NCBI GenBank assembly: GCA_958299035.1
Contig: CATQJL010000316.1
Location: 51,003,516 to 51,067,515 of the forward strand
Source of the DNA: Cylicocyclus nassatus
Taxonomy: Eukaryota; Nematoda; Chromadorea; Rhabditida; Strongylidae
Length of the DNA stretch: 64,000 nucleotides
Reading direction: 5' to 3'
In this document: in pieces, positions 1 through 14,600 of the stretch
Layout of the letters: each line of letters starts with the position of its first letter
Numbering within the stretch: the first letter of the stretch is position 1
Notes under the pieces: model-generated
Told to the model about the DNA's origin: nothing
What the model saw: the letters and a program-made list of their open reading frames with translations, nothing else
Database searches by the model: none
Program-made: the position numbers and the translations under genes

Positions 1-310
1 AAATTCACCGAGTCATGTGTTTGTCCTATGGCAATTTGCCATTATATTGGAATATCGGAGTTAAGTAAACGCAGGGGTAATTTAGCATTGTTTTTGTTAC
101 AAATGAAAGACAGATTAAAGTATCAATGCGCCTGATTGTTCTGCTCTCAAATCTTGAAATTGCTTCCTCGAAATTGATATTTATCAAAATTTTACACCTG
201 ATACATGACTTGTAAAAATGCGCAAGCGACCTATTTATACTTGTAAATAATTGAAGATATTTTAAAAAATCTCTACAGACTTTTTTTTGCCGCACTCCAC
301 CCCGCTTTAC
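1..310 (-). repeat. Interspersed LINE-like repeat fragment (family shared with 30.6 kb and 38.4 kb)
   Basis: On the minus strand this stretch carries the same ordered landmarks as the plus-strand copies near 30620-30900 and 38434-38710: a G-rich run after a CCAAGATTT/CCAGAATTT-like motif, a GGCGGCAAA-like motif, then CAATTATTTACAAGTAT followed by AACAGG/AATAGG and a CTTGCGC motif. It is cut by the window start. No open reading frame of an encoded enzyme is present. It is probably the non-coding end of a retroelement, but the class is inferred from the RTE-like 3' end that follows the 38.4 kb copy. Confidence 0.5.
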
Positions 311-1149
311 CCAAATGAAATTCTGGAATCGTCACTGATGCTGCGGTACAGGTTTCTATTCGAGTACATTTTACAGTTCACAGAAATCAAATCTAATAAC
401 TGCAAATTTTCTCTGCTAATCTTAATTCTTAACATTCCTTTGTCCAAGTAAGTTTTCACTTTTTTAATTTTAACGGTAATAGGGTCAGATTAGAAGACAG
501 CGTCAACCAGAAGGCATTGCATAATGGATATCTAGATGAAATACTAGGTTATGGGTTCGGAATTACTCCAAAATATCGCGATTAGCTGGGAAGTTTATGC
601 AGAAATTCAACCACAAATCTGCCTAAGGTAATTCATAGGTGTTGCAAAGGCCATGACTTTCTCGCACACCCCGTGATAAATCATAGCCCCTAAAATTTTT
701 GTTTTCATTCTGCGGTGCGCTCTGCATGTAGTAATATTTGACCACTCTTTCTCATTCGTATTCGTATGACCAGGCGAAAAGTACTATAAAAAAATGTTAA
801 CACTGCTTAATCGTTGAACTCTCTTGATCTTCGTTTCTAGGCTCTGATATAGCATGAGAAAGTCGGCTTCTTATCACCTTTGCATGATAATGTTAAGATT
901 CCGCCCTTCACTAGTGGCAGGATTACGATAAAAACTTCCATGAAAGTTTGGGCCACTGAGAACCAAATATTTTGACAGGAAAGATTCCCGAGGAGGTCAG
1001 AACCATAATACTCCAACGGGTTATCTCTGTCACTCAACAATTTGCTCATGCCATTTGCACAGCCATGAAAGCCCACAAAAAATTCTGTCTGAGATGAGCG
1101 CTGAGAGCACCATTACATTTGAGAGATTTTCTGAAGTGGCACTAATTTG

Positions 1150-1550
1150 ACGGCAGTGGCTCGAGAAAATTGCAACTGCAACTTTCTGTTCCTCCTTGGC
1201 CTTCTGGATGCGTTTAGACCAGAGCTGTGCTTGAAAAATCAAAAAAGCGTTTTATAGCGTTTTTCGCCTCTCCGGCTTTGGAGAATGCTGAGGAGGCTGG
1301 AGCGGAGATTCTTGCAGCCAAGTCGCGATTGGCTGCCTGGGCTAAACAGCCAATTGCCACCAAAATGAGTGGTGTTACAATCTCCTGCAATCAGTCAGTG
1401 TTTTCTGAGGGATTCTCCTAATCTCCAAGATCTGAAAACGCCATAAAAAGCACTTTTTGATTTTTCAAGCACAGCTCTGGTCTAGACGCATTCAGAAGGT
1501 CAAGGAGGAACAGAAGAAGCGCAGTTGCAATTTTCCCGAGCCAACTGCCT
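1150..1550. repeat. Fold-back repeat (about 200 bp inverted arms)
   Basis: The segment from about 1150 to 1260 (containing GACCAGAGCTGTGCTTGAAA near 1220) reappears inverted at about 1439-1550. The arms share the flanking CCTCCTTGGCCTTCTGGATG motif. The symmetry centre is near 1345. It abuts the TTAA-flanked element that begins at 1555, so the two could be parts of one composite insertion. No coding capacity is visible. Confidence 0.7.
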
Positions 1551-1554
1551 TTAA

Positions 1555-1969
1555 AGGCAGTGTCCCACCAAAGTTGAGGTCGCGCGGATCTTCACATATT
1601 CTATTATAGGGACCTCTACATAGGCCATTGCAACAAGTCCCACTCAATTTGACCCCCTTCACGCTGAGAAAAATTCGCTCAAAGTGGTCGCGGAGAGCCA
1701 GTTGGTACGCGCGGACGACTCCTTCGGTCTCCCCCCTTACGCGTTTGAACATGTCCCTCCATTGGCATCCACCTTCCCTCTGTTGCTGCCACTGTGGCTA
1801 AGGCTGAAGTTGGAAGGTACAACTCGTCCACATTGCTTCCGCGGAGCCTCCAGAAAACGGGGTTTTTGGGAACTTCGTGCGATTTTAAGCCCATACAGTG
1901 CTAGACAGGGTCCGACAGGCTTGCAAAATGCTAAAATCTCGGCAACTAAATTTTGGTGAGACACTGCCT
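1555..1969. mobile_element. piggyBac-type MITE copy 1 (TTAA-flanked)
   Basis: The terminal inverted repeat AGGCAGTGTCYCACC occurs at both ends, and TTAA stands immediately outside each end (1551-1554 and 1970-1973). TTAA duplication is the hallmark of piggyBac insertion. The 415 bp element has no transposase. Three relatives lie at 26016, 27013 and 28214. Confidence 0.7.
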
Positions 1970-4900
1970 TTAAGAAGGCAAGCGCTGAAAAAAAACTCAA
2001 AAGCAGAGCCCACCTAAAAATTCGACTTACATGTTTTTATTTATGTTTTTACTGTTACCGGGCCTTTCCAATCTTGGATATGAAGTGCGAATAACAGTGG
2101 TAAAGCCCTATTTTGCCAGACGAGGACGAGTGCTCCGGCGCTAGTCGCGTCGTATGCAACAAGAAACTTCGTCGTATGCAATAGTGCCACATCACAAACT
2201 ATGCGTCTCAGCGTTGCTTGTCATGTCAGAACACATCAGGGGTAGCCCACTGTGGGTGGAGCGCAAAGAGGGGGCGGAGTGCAAGGAGGATTTAGCACTT
2301 GCAGGTCCGGTCTCTCCTATCGGAGACAACATTAGAAGACCGGACCAACACAGTTTGTGACCTTCTAGGGCCTACAATACACTATGTAGTTATTAAGTGT
2401 CGTGGATTTGAGGTGAGATTCAGAATTAGCGTTCCAGGCTTTAGAAGACAGTTACTTTCCTATGGAAACGCCATTTCGACCAAGTATCCTTCCTTTGTAA
2501 GCCCATTCTATAAAAACATCACCACTTTGGATGTACAGCACTGAGTATTTTAATTTAACTAATGATCCACAACTTCTGTTCAATGATTTATAGCTTCAAT
2601 TCATCCCGTTTGGGAGAGCTGTTTGCAGTCTGCATTTGCTATGACAAAGATCGAAGGTTGCCGCTTTGATACTGGTTCTAATAAAATGAAAAACACAAGT
2701 GACTAATAGTCTGCTTCAATCAAAACGGGCGCTGTAAAGCCTTACATAGAGACAATGTTTTTGATTTGCTATAAAAGCAGTCCCCATTTTCACCAGCTTT
2801 GGGTCTGCATTACTTTTTCGAATTGGCAGCAATTGCATGCTTGAAAAGTAAGGGACCCTTTTCCTCCTTGTGCAATAGTTTTTGTCTTTATTGTATCATG
2901 ATAATGACCATGCCACTCCTGGGCTACTCTATTACAGATTGCGAAATCGGTGCAATTGCACAAAGCGACTATAGGAGTGAGTACTCTGTAGGCTGTGTCA
3001 GTGTGAGAGTCACAGCTCTAGCGGTATGACTTTTCGCAGCCGCTTTGCTCATACCCTGCGCCGTGCATAGTACATTCCGGGCTTTCTCATGCCTCAGCAG
3101 CGAATGAGGGCCTAAGGCGTGGCAAAATAACCAGAGGATACGTTCGCGAACGCGGCCAAGGTTCGAGCGAGACGGCCGCTAGGGCATGAGCCGCTGGAGT
3201 CCTTACATTGAGCTTATACATAACATAAATGTTATAGTCATCACCTTTAACACATTTGCACCCACAGTTCAAAGCATGTATATTCAACGCTGAAAGCCCA
3301 TATTGTGGTAGACTGATTGTGGTAGTGATTCTACACCACAAAAATAATAAGATCAAAACAAAATGGAAGTTGGATCTTCCGCATCTTTCATGATAGTCAG
3401 CGTTGTCTTCGGAGATTATTGCTGTCAACTTCTTGTGCAACTTACGTCCAAGAAATATCTTCACATGAGAGATTCATGATTCACATACAAGAAACATCAC
3501 ATGAGTGATAGGTTGCAATTTATGTTCCTGCACTTTTCACACCTACTGACGTCACAGCTTTGGTAAGATTGATGTTCTTTTTAACTGTTATCCCTGTCCT
3601 TTACTGTCATCGTTAAAATAACCTGCTCCTGAACAAGAGGCGCAATCCTTCGCGAACCGTTTTTTATGCTCGAAAATTTTCACATCTCAAGGGCGTCAGC
3701 GGCCGAAACATTCCTTCTACTGGTGCCCACAATAGGGGGATGGGTCGGGACTGCTAGCGGCTTTTTGTTCGACGAACGACGCAGTTGGGACGACGTCGTC
3801 TCGTCCCATGCACTCTAAATTACTCGATGTCATGAGTTTCTCAGTCATACTCGCCTGGCACGGTTTTGTGTCTTTGGCGAGTAGAACACGCACTTCCGCC
3901 CTAACAACCACTTCTTTACAGAAACTACGTCCTTGAGAGCACTGGAGTCGTTCAGCCCTAAATTTTGAGAAATCCCATTTTTCGCCTCCTTGTATTCACA
4001 TCCAAACCATACTAGTGACTTCTCGCATTGTCGTCCATGTCAATAAAAATTCTCATTACCTACGAATTCCCAAAAAACGCCTGTACGAATCTATGACTCA
4101 AGACATTCTGAGCTGCATTTGTTCAAACCGGATGTGTACCACACGGTACAAATCATTATATTTGTTGAGGGAACAAGAGTCTGAACTGGTTTCGTCTTTT
4201 CAAAGTTCTAGCATCATTCGAGCTCCATGGTGCATTTCGCAAGCTATAAAAATCGTCATTTGTTGCTCTCCTACACACAATTTGGTTTCGTAGTTTTTAT
4301 GTATTCACTATAAAAACGATGCCTTGTGCGCCTTAATTTCAAACTACTTGATTTGTCATCCGTTTCTTCTGAGAATAAGAAAAAGATTTTTTGGACAGTA
4401 TAAGTCGCCTTTCCATGCCAGCACTACATTATCCTTGAAAAAGATTTTTTCGTTAATTTCTTCTGCCTCAAAAAGTTATCGGTGTCCAAGACAAAGCTCG
4501 CGAAGTTGTGCAAAAGTGATGGTTTGTTTTTTCGGTCAGTTTATTGTTTTACACTCTCGATACAGACTCTTTCTGGGGCCTTGCTGAGGCATTCTGATGC
4601 ATATAAGGAGAGTCTGTATTCCAAATTTGAGAGAAGCTGCTTTCGTGCGGTTCTTGATGCCACAGAATTATTTCTTGATATTTTTTCTCACGCACAATCA
4701 AGAAGTATGGCTCGCAAAGAAAGTGAATATCATGAGATTTATTGATTTACTTCCTAGAGCCAAGTTCGTGACTGCATCAATCAATTCATTCATCTTCTAC
4801 CAATTCTATGATTTGGTTTCGTGCTACTTTTTGTCGCAGAGCGTTTTCTTTAAAACATTACACTCGCGAAACAGTACTGAGAAACTTTTCAAATGACTGT

Positions 4901-5610
4901 TTTTTGAAAACCGAGACTCGAGTTCCAAGAACTTTTTCAAAGAACTCTGTTTCCAAAAGGGACAATCAAAATCCCATAAAGAATTCGTGACAAGATCAAG
5001 ATGAGTTCATAATACAGTACGTTCCTGAAAGTGGCATTGTGCGATATTCAAGACAAGGGCAGTCACCGTGTAATTGATTTGAAAAATACCGAGAAAAAAA
5101 CAATTGTCAAAACCATCATCAGCTGAGTTTTGAGATTATAAAATACGGAGTCACACCCTTTCCTAGGATTGCGCTTTGAGACGATTACACTCCATTTCAA
5201 TTTATCTTTTGTACATCTCAAGCGTATTTGATCAAAATTTGAAGCAAGTGACTTCCATGTTTCGCTACTTTCTAGATCGCGAACATCGACTTGTACATCA
5301 GAGAAGGGAAAATGTTTCCAAACTGAAAATAAACAGCGAACTGTTTCGTCATTTGTCCGGTTTCTCTTTTTTGCTGCATTGAAGGTTCCAATTCGTCGAT
5401 CTCTCTAATGCATTGTACATAATTCTTCTACTTTACTAACAACGCTGTCAAAATTGCGCTTATCCAATATGTCTGAATAGCACAGGAGCAAATTCGACTG
5501 ATTACCGAAGTCGTAGAGGAACCTGATCGCTGCCAGATCGCACAGCTGCTTCCTGGAGGTCTTTTCTTGCACCTTACTTGCCCCGGATTGTGAATTTTCC
5601 TCACATCTTT
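1970..5610. other. Intergenic, no supported gene
   Basis: Only short uncorroborated open frames are seen, with no recognisable protein motif or splice-consistent exon chain. A small hairpin with GGTCCGGTCTCTCC and its complement lies at about 2304-2345. The last part, just upstream of 5617, presumably contains the promoter of the patched-related gene, but no specific element can be named. Confidence 0.5.
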
Positions 5611-5616
5611 CAGGTG

Positions 5617-8600
5617 ATGGATGAAATGTGGTTGACGAGGGGCTGCACTTGGGTGTGCCGCCGAGTTGGGAAGTTGGTGGCCACATGGCCACGGACCACA
5701 ATTTTTGTCAGCATCGTCATGACAGCAGTGTTTTCGACGAAAGTAATGCTAACCCCGTGAGTTTGCTGACTTCGGCGAATCTGAAGAAGTGCATTTTGTT
5801 GTTGATTACTGTATTTACCGCTTTCAGACATATCAGCCGCATGGACGGTTGGACAACCGATAATGCACGATCTCGCTACGAGTTTAACGTCTTTCAAGTG
5901 AGTGGTAATCTTCTTGAACTACTGTGCCCTTTGCTCGGCTTTCATAGAATTTATTTTCAATATTCCAAGAAGAAAAAAAACATTTTTTGGCAATCTTTTC
6001 ACATGCCTATGCTCTGCTTTACGATTACCGTAATAAAGTTTAGCACACTTCGTAAGGTTTCACCATTTTCCAAAGCTCCTCCATTTCACGGAAACAGCAT
6101 GAATTAGACCCCCCAATTTGATGCTGCTCTTAAAAGTTCGGCTGTCTTCTCCCCTCGGTTCCTATGATTCCTTTGCTCCATGATTCGTTCGTTATCCATG
6201 AAGCACAAGAACTTACACCCTTATATTGTAAAACTTTAGTGTCTACTGTGAGTACTCATTGTCAGATCTTCTGCTCATTTTATTCCGGTCAGCAAATGTG
6301 TATAATAAATTTCCGGGAATCACAAAAAAAGGAATCACAGTTGAGTGCGATCAAACCCTGACTATCAAATATTCGCGATTATTTTATTCCGAAATTTTCT
6401 GTTTTTTTCTAGAGTGAAAGTGCAGGCATCAGCAATTTTTCAGAAGATTTTTTTCTTCAATTTTTTTCATCAAAGTTCTGCACCACAGCCGCTTTTGTTC
6501 TCGAAAAAAAAAATCACAATCTCCATTGTTTGAGCGAGACTTTGCGGTCATGCATGAAATAAAATACCTCTAACTCTCCAGGCTGCGCATTCCTTTCTTC
6601 CACACTTTTTGCTTCAGATTCGTCATCTGCTCTATTCGCAGTACTACGAAACTTGTTTGATATGATTTGATGTCAGTGATCGTTTCACTGCAATTTATGT
6701 GCGGCGATGACTGTACTTTATTTTGTCACTCCCATTGAAACTGTTGTTCTCATAATAAGGTTGATATTCAACGCGTTGCTTCGGCCTACTCTAATCTACA
6801 GGAAAAAGTAGCGACTTGTGGAGGAGAAATCATCAGGAAATTAGTTTGCGATTTTGGTAGTTACGCGTTTATTGACACATTTCGCCGAATCAGTTCCTTC
6901 TCGAAGAAGAGCTAATCTAATGTCCCGCCAAAAGCATGTTTCATTTTACAGAGTTGAATGAAGATCAAGGAATCCCATGATTACAAAATCATCCTAAACT
7001 CAACAATTCCTCTTTTTTTGCTCAGAGATCTCCAAATCCTCAATGCAATCAGGAGCAAATTTCTTGAATATCTCGGCTTTTTAAAGATACCCCTAATGTT
7101 TTGATAGCTATACCAAATTTCTAGAATTATAGTCGTGTTATTTAAATGTGTGTATCGTACAACACGCGCCATTCCAAGAGTGCGTTTACAGTCTGTCCCA
7201 AACGCGGTCAGGTCAAACCCTTGGCGTAAATCTGCACACACGCAGCATTAGGGAATAGCGCTGCACACGCGCGGTATGGAGCAGACAGCTAGCCATAGAA
7301 GTGATGCAAAACTCCCGCAACTCGAAGTCCCGCCATGCCAATTCTGGACATTGGGATTGGACAGACTGTACAATTTTCACTTCCAAGACTCTTCTTCTTT
7401 CTCAACTTTTCCGATATGAGTAGTGCAACAAGTGCGCGTAATCACTTCCTAGCAATTTATTGCCATGTGATGTGTGCAATGTTTGCAAATTCACACGCAC
7501 ACAAAGTTACAAATGGCCCTTTAATATTCATTATTTGAGTAAGAGACACGAACAGCACTGCGACACTGACAGGTCTGTGGACGCGTTTCAACCTGTTTTC
7601 GTAAACTACTGCTGCAAATTGCTAGAAAAACATGTTCAAATTCGCGTTATTCAACAAGCTCACACATGTATTTCCATGAATTCCTATAGTGATCTACCAA
7701 AACGCGAATGACACATTCATCTTGTAAGCAAACGTACGCAGAGCTTGCTCGTGTCTTCTAGTCAGAAAATGAATTATATGTTTTGTACTCATCTGAAAGA
7801 ATATATGAATTCGCACACTCCGCTCGGCAAGACGGCATCTTACTTGTAAATAGTTTACAAGCGGAACAAACGGTGGAGCTGTGTCTTACCATATCGTAGT
7901 CATCTAATGAAGTCAAAAGGAAGAAGGAAATTATAAGAAATTCCCGGAAATTGACAGAATCTGACTGGAGAAGTCGTGATTTATCGCGCGTGTTGTGCAA
8001 TACACATCTTGGAGTTTAACTGTCACTCTTTGTGGGTATTCTGAGCGTCATGTAGATACTATCAATAATCACCATCGCATCATCTGGCAAAAAGTATTTT
8101 GTTGTTGAGAAAGTTTTGTTCAAGAAACACATGATTTTTGATGATGGTGACGTGCCACGCAAGCAACAATTTACTTGCGCATTGTAAAATACAAAAAATG
8201 ATAGTTGGTGTGAGCTGCTGCAAAATTATTTATCTTTAACTTTGAAGGAATTCCGGAATAACTTGGAGGTTGAAAGTAAAGGCCGGGTCAATGACGAGTT
8301 CATTTTTCCGTAGCACCTACGCGAGCATCTGCGTCGAGCATGCGCGCGGCAAGAAACAGTGAAAAGAATTTTGCAGGAAAAAAAGAAGGATTCAAGACTC
8401 AAAGACATCATCAAGCGGAACTTGGCAAAACACTAGATCATATAGTTGACTGCACGAAATTGTCCAGACTGAAGGTCCGCGATCGTGTCTCTTGCAGGCT
8501 AACATTGGCATTCGCGCTCATGAATCATCATAGCGCCCGTACTCGGTAGCCGCGTTGCAGGCACGCTCGCGTGCGTTCAGCTTACAACGATATGGGCGAT

Positions 8601-11600
8601 TTTGTGCGGTCGACTTTACACCCGCTACGTGGCGCAGGGGATTTGCGTGCGACTTTGCAAATCCACAAGAGAGCATGCCATTGACACATCCTGTAGCTTC
8701 GAAAATGTAGTACATACTTCCAAATTGGAGTTTGCAGATGTTACAGCAAAGTAAACTCACTCTATGAATCATTCAATTGACATTTTTGTCTCAGTTCAAA
8801 AATCAGAGGAATCAATTTTAGCGAATATCTCAACTGATTAATTAGTGCATCGATTTTGGACGTAATCAGAGTTCATTCGTCAGGATCACTGCACTTATGT
8901 TTTGAAACACTTTGATCGCACCTCTCTATCGAATCGTATCTTTATGGCGCCTTTATGCGTTAGGGATCGGTCATACTTCGTTGCCGCGTGATTTTTAATT
9001 GCTACGATTGTCCACAATTTCTCGTAGGCGCATACTTAAGCAAGACTTGGCATGTACGCATAAGCTACAAAAGTTATGGCCTATGTATTTGAATTTCACA
9101 CGCGGCAATTTTCTCCGAAATCGCGGCGGCCATACGCGATCTGGCAAATTGCCAGATCGCGTATGGCCGCAATTTTGGAGAAATCGCGCTATATTTGAGG
9201 TCTTACTGCTGAATAAACAGCTGACATCCAAGGGGCGCGGAAGAAATTTTTTTTGTACGTACAAATATGTAGAACGAGCCTTCGTGAAATGGTAAAAGAA
9301 ACAACTCGTTGATTGTTTCTAAACGTTAACAATGAGCATAATACAAACATTGTTACGTAACAAGAAGCAAGCTCAACAAAATGATTAAATAACCTCATTT
9401 TGTAATTCTATTGTGTTTGACATGATTATAGCATTTGCGAAAAAGCACATTGCTTTTCACTGACAAAAAATAGACAAGTAAGTGAAACAAATTCGATTAT
9501 GAACTGGGTACTGTGGATGCGTTTCATACTCGCGACATTCGCCTATAGCCAAAGTAATTTCATCTTATGTCTTTGCAATCGATGGTTGAGTTTTATTCGA
9601 AACTCACGGATCTGCCCAAAGCTTACCCTTCCAAAATCTTTGATGTTTGAAAAAATTGAAAATGTGCCAGAGAAACGGCTCCATTATTCCAAAAATATCT
9701 TTTCAAGTGTTATTTGATCTTATGCAATTTAGATAGATGCTTTGCATATTACGAGGATCCTATAGGGAATTTGATTGTTCAGTTATCACCAGATCGTCAG
9801 TTACGGCTTGCTGGCATCCAGAACGTTGCCCATCAAGTTTCAGCCGTTTACTTTTTCCTGTTCCTCTTTTGTTTACAGTGACGTGTTCGGCTTGATTGCT
9901 GGCCCCCTATAGGCGTAAAACTCGCTCTTGCAACACTTCACCAGTCGTATGAATCCTGTTTTGTCATTAACAAAACGTTTTCCATGATGAACTGTTAGTG
10001 AGAAGCTGAGTTATGACTGTCTCCTCCTTATTAATCGCCCTTTGTATAAAGTGAATAAAATTAATGGAAGACATGAAGAAAGTGTTCCGTTTGCTGCTTT
10101 GTAGTGTCCTTGGGCACAAAACCAGTGAAAGTCGATAGAACACAAACGACTCGTTTTTGTCTAAACCTACCGCGATTACAGGAATTCCTGAACGCCGATG
10201 GCCAAGGAATCACTTTGTTTTTGCTGTTGCGGGCACGAGACAACCAGTCCATGATCCGCCCACACTACCTGAACCAAACTGTGGAGGTCAGTCAATTCAA
10301 GGGAAAGGCTAATGATCTTAGGATTGGTGGAAAGAAATAAAAGGGAATTCCCTATATAAGACGAGAGGCGGGTATAATGATTGTTAGAAATCATTTTTTG
10401 TTGTTGCTGCAGATTGTTCGGAAGGATGATCATCATCTCTTAAAAAGTAGCTAAATCTGATATGCTCGAACTCGGTATTTTTCATATTGCAGCGGTCTAT
10501 ACGCGAATAACAAAGCAGAATGGTTTTTAAAAAATATTTTTAAATAAAAATACTTCACGTGTGTGAAAAGAGGAATTTGCTAGAATTTTACGAGTTGTAG
10601 GGATTGAGTGCAAGCGAAAAAGGTCTTACAAAAAATTAGGGTAACGCTGCGCTTGAGTAACAACTAGGGCTCGGCACGAGCTGGTACCGATCTCGAAAAT
10701 TTCGTACGAAGTCCCGTTTTACCATAAACCCTAAACGTAAATAATCCTTTGAAAACAAAACGACCAAAAACGTGGCAATTATTATGTCTTTTCGGCCCAA
10801 AAACAATATCCCATGCTTTTTGTCCCAAAAACGACATCCAGCTTGACCCGGTGCCAGCTGTGCCGAGCCTGGTAACGCATTTTTTCCTTTCATACATAAT
10901 TCAACTTAGTTTAGCTTGCAGATACGGAATGATACAATATGTTTTCGGTAGCATTACCTCGAGAGTAAGAGGAGTAGAACTCCGGCTCTCTGACAGTGGG
11001 ATTAAGTGCCACTTGCGTCCTGATTATCTAACATCAACTAATAAATAGTTTTTTTTCACACGTTTTATTCCTAAAACATCCATGAAATGTTTTGCTGCTA
11101 TTACTTGAGTAGCGACTTATCACTGCAGTACCAAAGATCTTGAACAAAGATGCTCAACAGCAGTGAAGTCATACGTAAAATGAGTTCGTCAAAAATCTTA
11201 GGTGATGACTTTTCTGCTTGTCATATTTTGAACGAATAGCACTCAAATAACATTGTGCAGGAGGCTAAGCAAAACAATTTGGGTTAATCTTTGAAGAAAT
11301 CTTCAACACCTCGACAAAACAAGTGTTGAAGATTACTTCAAAAGATTACTGATATTTTGTACGAACTCTAATTGACCTAAATAGAAATTTTTCTCTAAAT
11401 TTGACTCTACAGTTGTGTTCTGCCGTACGGGCTCTCCCCGATTTGATTTCTCAAAACATTCTTTACGCATTCCGAACTTAATTTGACATTTCAGATTCTC
11501 AACTTTGTCTCATCTCATTTTCTCATGTACGATGCTGATCTTGGCAGGAACCAGTCTTTCGACGAGTTTTGTCGAGGCTTTTGTATGGCTAACGAGCCAG

Positions 11601-14600
11601 TTCGGCAATACTTTGTTAGTACCTATACAATAACATTTTGATTCGAGCTATATTTACAAACAAGGTGATAATAAGGGGATTGTTTCAGAATGGAATGCGT
11701 ATACTAGCAGCTAATACAAGTTTTGACATTGCTAATAGGATAGATCTTGCCTATCCAACCTCTGAGATGTTCTACAGAGCTTTCAGTCTTCTTGTAAGTC
11801 TTTGTTCAAGATTCTAAATTATCGTAAGACGGTCGGTTTGATCTTTAGCCAAACTTCTTCGGTATCAAACTAAACGAAGATGGAAGGACACTGAAGTCCG
11901 TTGACTTGATAGCACTGATTTTTCGAGCTGAAAAACATCGGTCGTGGACGACTACAATGGTGAAAGAATGGGAACTCCAAGTTCAAACATATTTTGAGAA
12001 GTAGGTTTGAAGTCTGGATCCTTTACCTTTAATGAGGGCTTTCTCTATGCATTGTTCTCTATCTAAGTTTCCATAGAGTTTCTTTTCATTTAAGCCATTT
12101 TTCACTTACCTTTCTTGCCACCAAAGTTTTCATATTCTTACTGTATATCACACTACCAAGAGGGACTCAGATTCACTATCTGTCATACAATTGCAGCGGT
12201 AGAATTTGTCCAAAACTGCGGGATTGTCGGGATTTGCGGGATTCGCGGGATTTGCGGGATAAGCGGGATTTAGCTATAACTTTTTTTAAAACAGCTTTAT
12301 TTGTAATCTAAGTGAAGATTTGGCTTCAACTTGATGAGACGAATCGTTTGATGTACAGTATGTCCGTAATTCGTGGTGAGGGGGTAGACTTACAATGATA
12401 CCTTGTTGTTCTCTATGTTAAGGCTTTTGTGAACATTTATCACAGCGTAAATCACAAATAGCAGGTTCTGGTACGAAGTTTTCATTATCGGAAACTATCG
12501 CGAAAAATTGGGCAGTTTTTATTCACCCTTATCACTGATATAAGCATTTTATCATTTATCACTGATAATATCACATTTTTGGATCATTTTTCGCATATGG
12601 TAAGGAAACTACTGTAGGAAAAGCTATGTGAATTTCTATCGCTCTTTCTCTCATTATGAGTGATCTACAGGCTTTTCTAGTTCTATTGCTCGGTGCAATT
12701 GGTAGATCCCTCGCTGCAGCAATCGATCGATTTTTCATCGGCACATGCCATTGCTGCCAATTCTTACCTAGAATGGCATTTTTGCTTCAACTCGCTTCAC
12801 GCCGAAGCCTGGGCTGAAATTCTGCACCTATATGGAAGATGAACGTGGAAATCGACCGCATGAATTTAAGCCATTCTTATCTGTCGTTGTCATTGATATC
12901 ATCATTTTATCATTTATCACTGACACAAAATTGGATCATTTTTGATATACATTAAGAAATGTACTTTAGAAAACGCTGTGTGAGTTTTTATCGCTCTATC
13001 TCTTATAGTACAAATGGACAGTACATTTGGCATAGGGGGGTAATCGAGCATGCTGATCACTCCCGTGGGGGTGATCAGCATGCTCGATTACACCCCCCTG
13101 CCAAATTCCAGCCCCCTAGCTCAAATTTTGCAAAAAATCGATAAAATCGACATCAATCGATAACGAAGAGTGGACTGTGACACCCGCCGGGGCTCGAAGT
13201 GTATGTGTGCCAAGTTTGGTTCGGATCGGTTGAGAAATGGAATTTTCTATTCGGAACATACAGCGGAGCCGGGTATGCCAGCTAAATGATAAAATGATGA
13301 TATCAATGACAACGACAGATAAGAATGGCTTAAATTCATGCGGTCGATTTCCACGTTCATCTTCCATATAGGTGCAGAATTTCAGCCCAGGCTTCGGCGT
13401 GAAGCGAGTTGAAGCAAAAATGCCATTCTAGGTAAGAATTGGCAGCAATGGCATGTGCCGATGAAAAATCGATCGATTGCTGCAGCGAGGGATCTACCAA
13501 TTGCACCGAGCAATAGAACTAGAAAAGCCTGTAGATCACTTATAATGAGAGAAAGAGCGATAGAAATTCACACAGCTTTTCCTACAGTAGTCTCCTTACC
13601 ATATGCGAAAAATGATCCAAAAATGTGATATTATCAGTGATAAATGATAAAATGCTTATATCAGTGATAAGGGTGAATAAAAACTGCCCAATTTTTCGCG
13701 ATAGTTTCCGATAATGAAAACTTCGTACCAGAACCTGCTATTTGTGATTTACGCTGTGATAAATGTTCACAAAAGCCTTAACATAGAGAACAACAAGGTA
13801 TCATTGTAAGTCTACCCCCTCACCACGAATTACGGACATACTGTATATCAAACGATTCGTCTCATCATGCTGAAGCCAAATCTTCACTTAGATTACAAAT
13901 AAAGCTGTTTTAGAAAAAGTTATAGCTAAATCCCGCTTATCCCGCAAATCCCGCGAATCCCGCAAATCCCGCGAAGTCGCGAATCCCGCGAATCCCGCAG
14001 TTTTGGACAAATTCTACCGCTGCAACTGTATGATGTTTGACTCTTTATTCACTTAGAATATGTCAATCATTATTTTGCTTAATAATCCGTCATCCTCAAT
14101 AGCTTCCTTTACAGGGATTTCGATCAATCGGAGATTGAAGTGAGTGCACTATCGCCATCTATCGTTGAATACGGTAGGTTTCTGTGTCATGCAATCGTTT
14201 TCACCTCAAAATGAGTTTGACCTAGAAAGAGTATAGTTTGAGAAACAAAAAAAAAGGAGGGAAGAAATAGACTTTGGAGATGACCGTGAAGTGGGTAAGG
14301 TCAATGGAATGTTGACAAAAACTCCCATTAGTGTTAACGAAACCAATTTCGATAGAGTAGAAAGTCTTACGTCACGAAACTTTACTATTTTAGACATCAT
14401 GCTGGCCGGAAATTCTCTGCGGCCATTTCTTTTGGTCGGTTTTGTGATTATGTGTATATTTTGTACCACGACCACAATACTGAGCTCTGTCACAGTCTAT
14501 CACCATAAAGCCACTTTCAACAAAGTAGGCCATTTACGCAAAGATCTACCATTGAAAAGGACCACAAGTACCATTTTCAGGTGATACTTTCCATAACAGC

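Noticed and set aside
3087..3464. 125-codon minus-strand frame
   Set aside because: No recognised motif, no exon partners, and the composition is unlike the confirmed exons.
12230..12265. GCGGGATTT array as telomeric repeat
   Set aside because: Nematode telomeres are TTAGGC; this array is mirrored inside a transposon-like palindrome.
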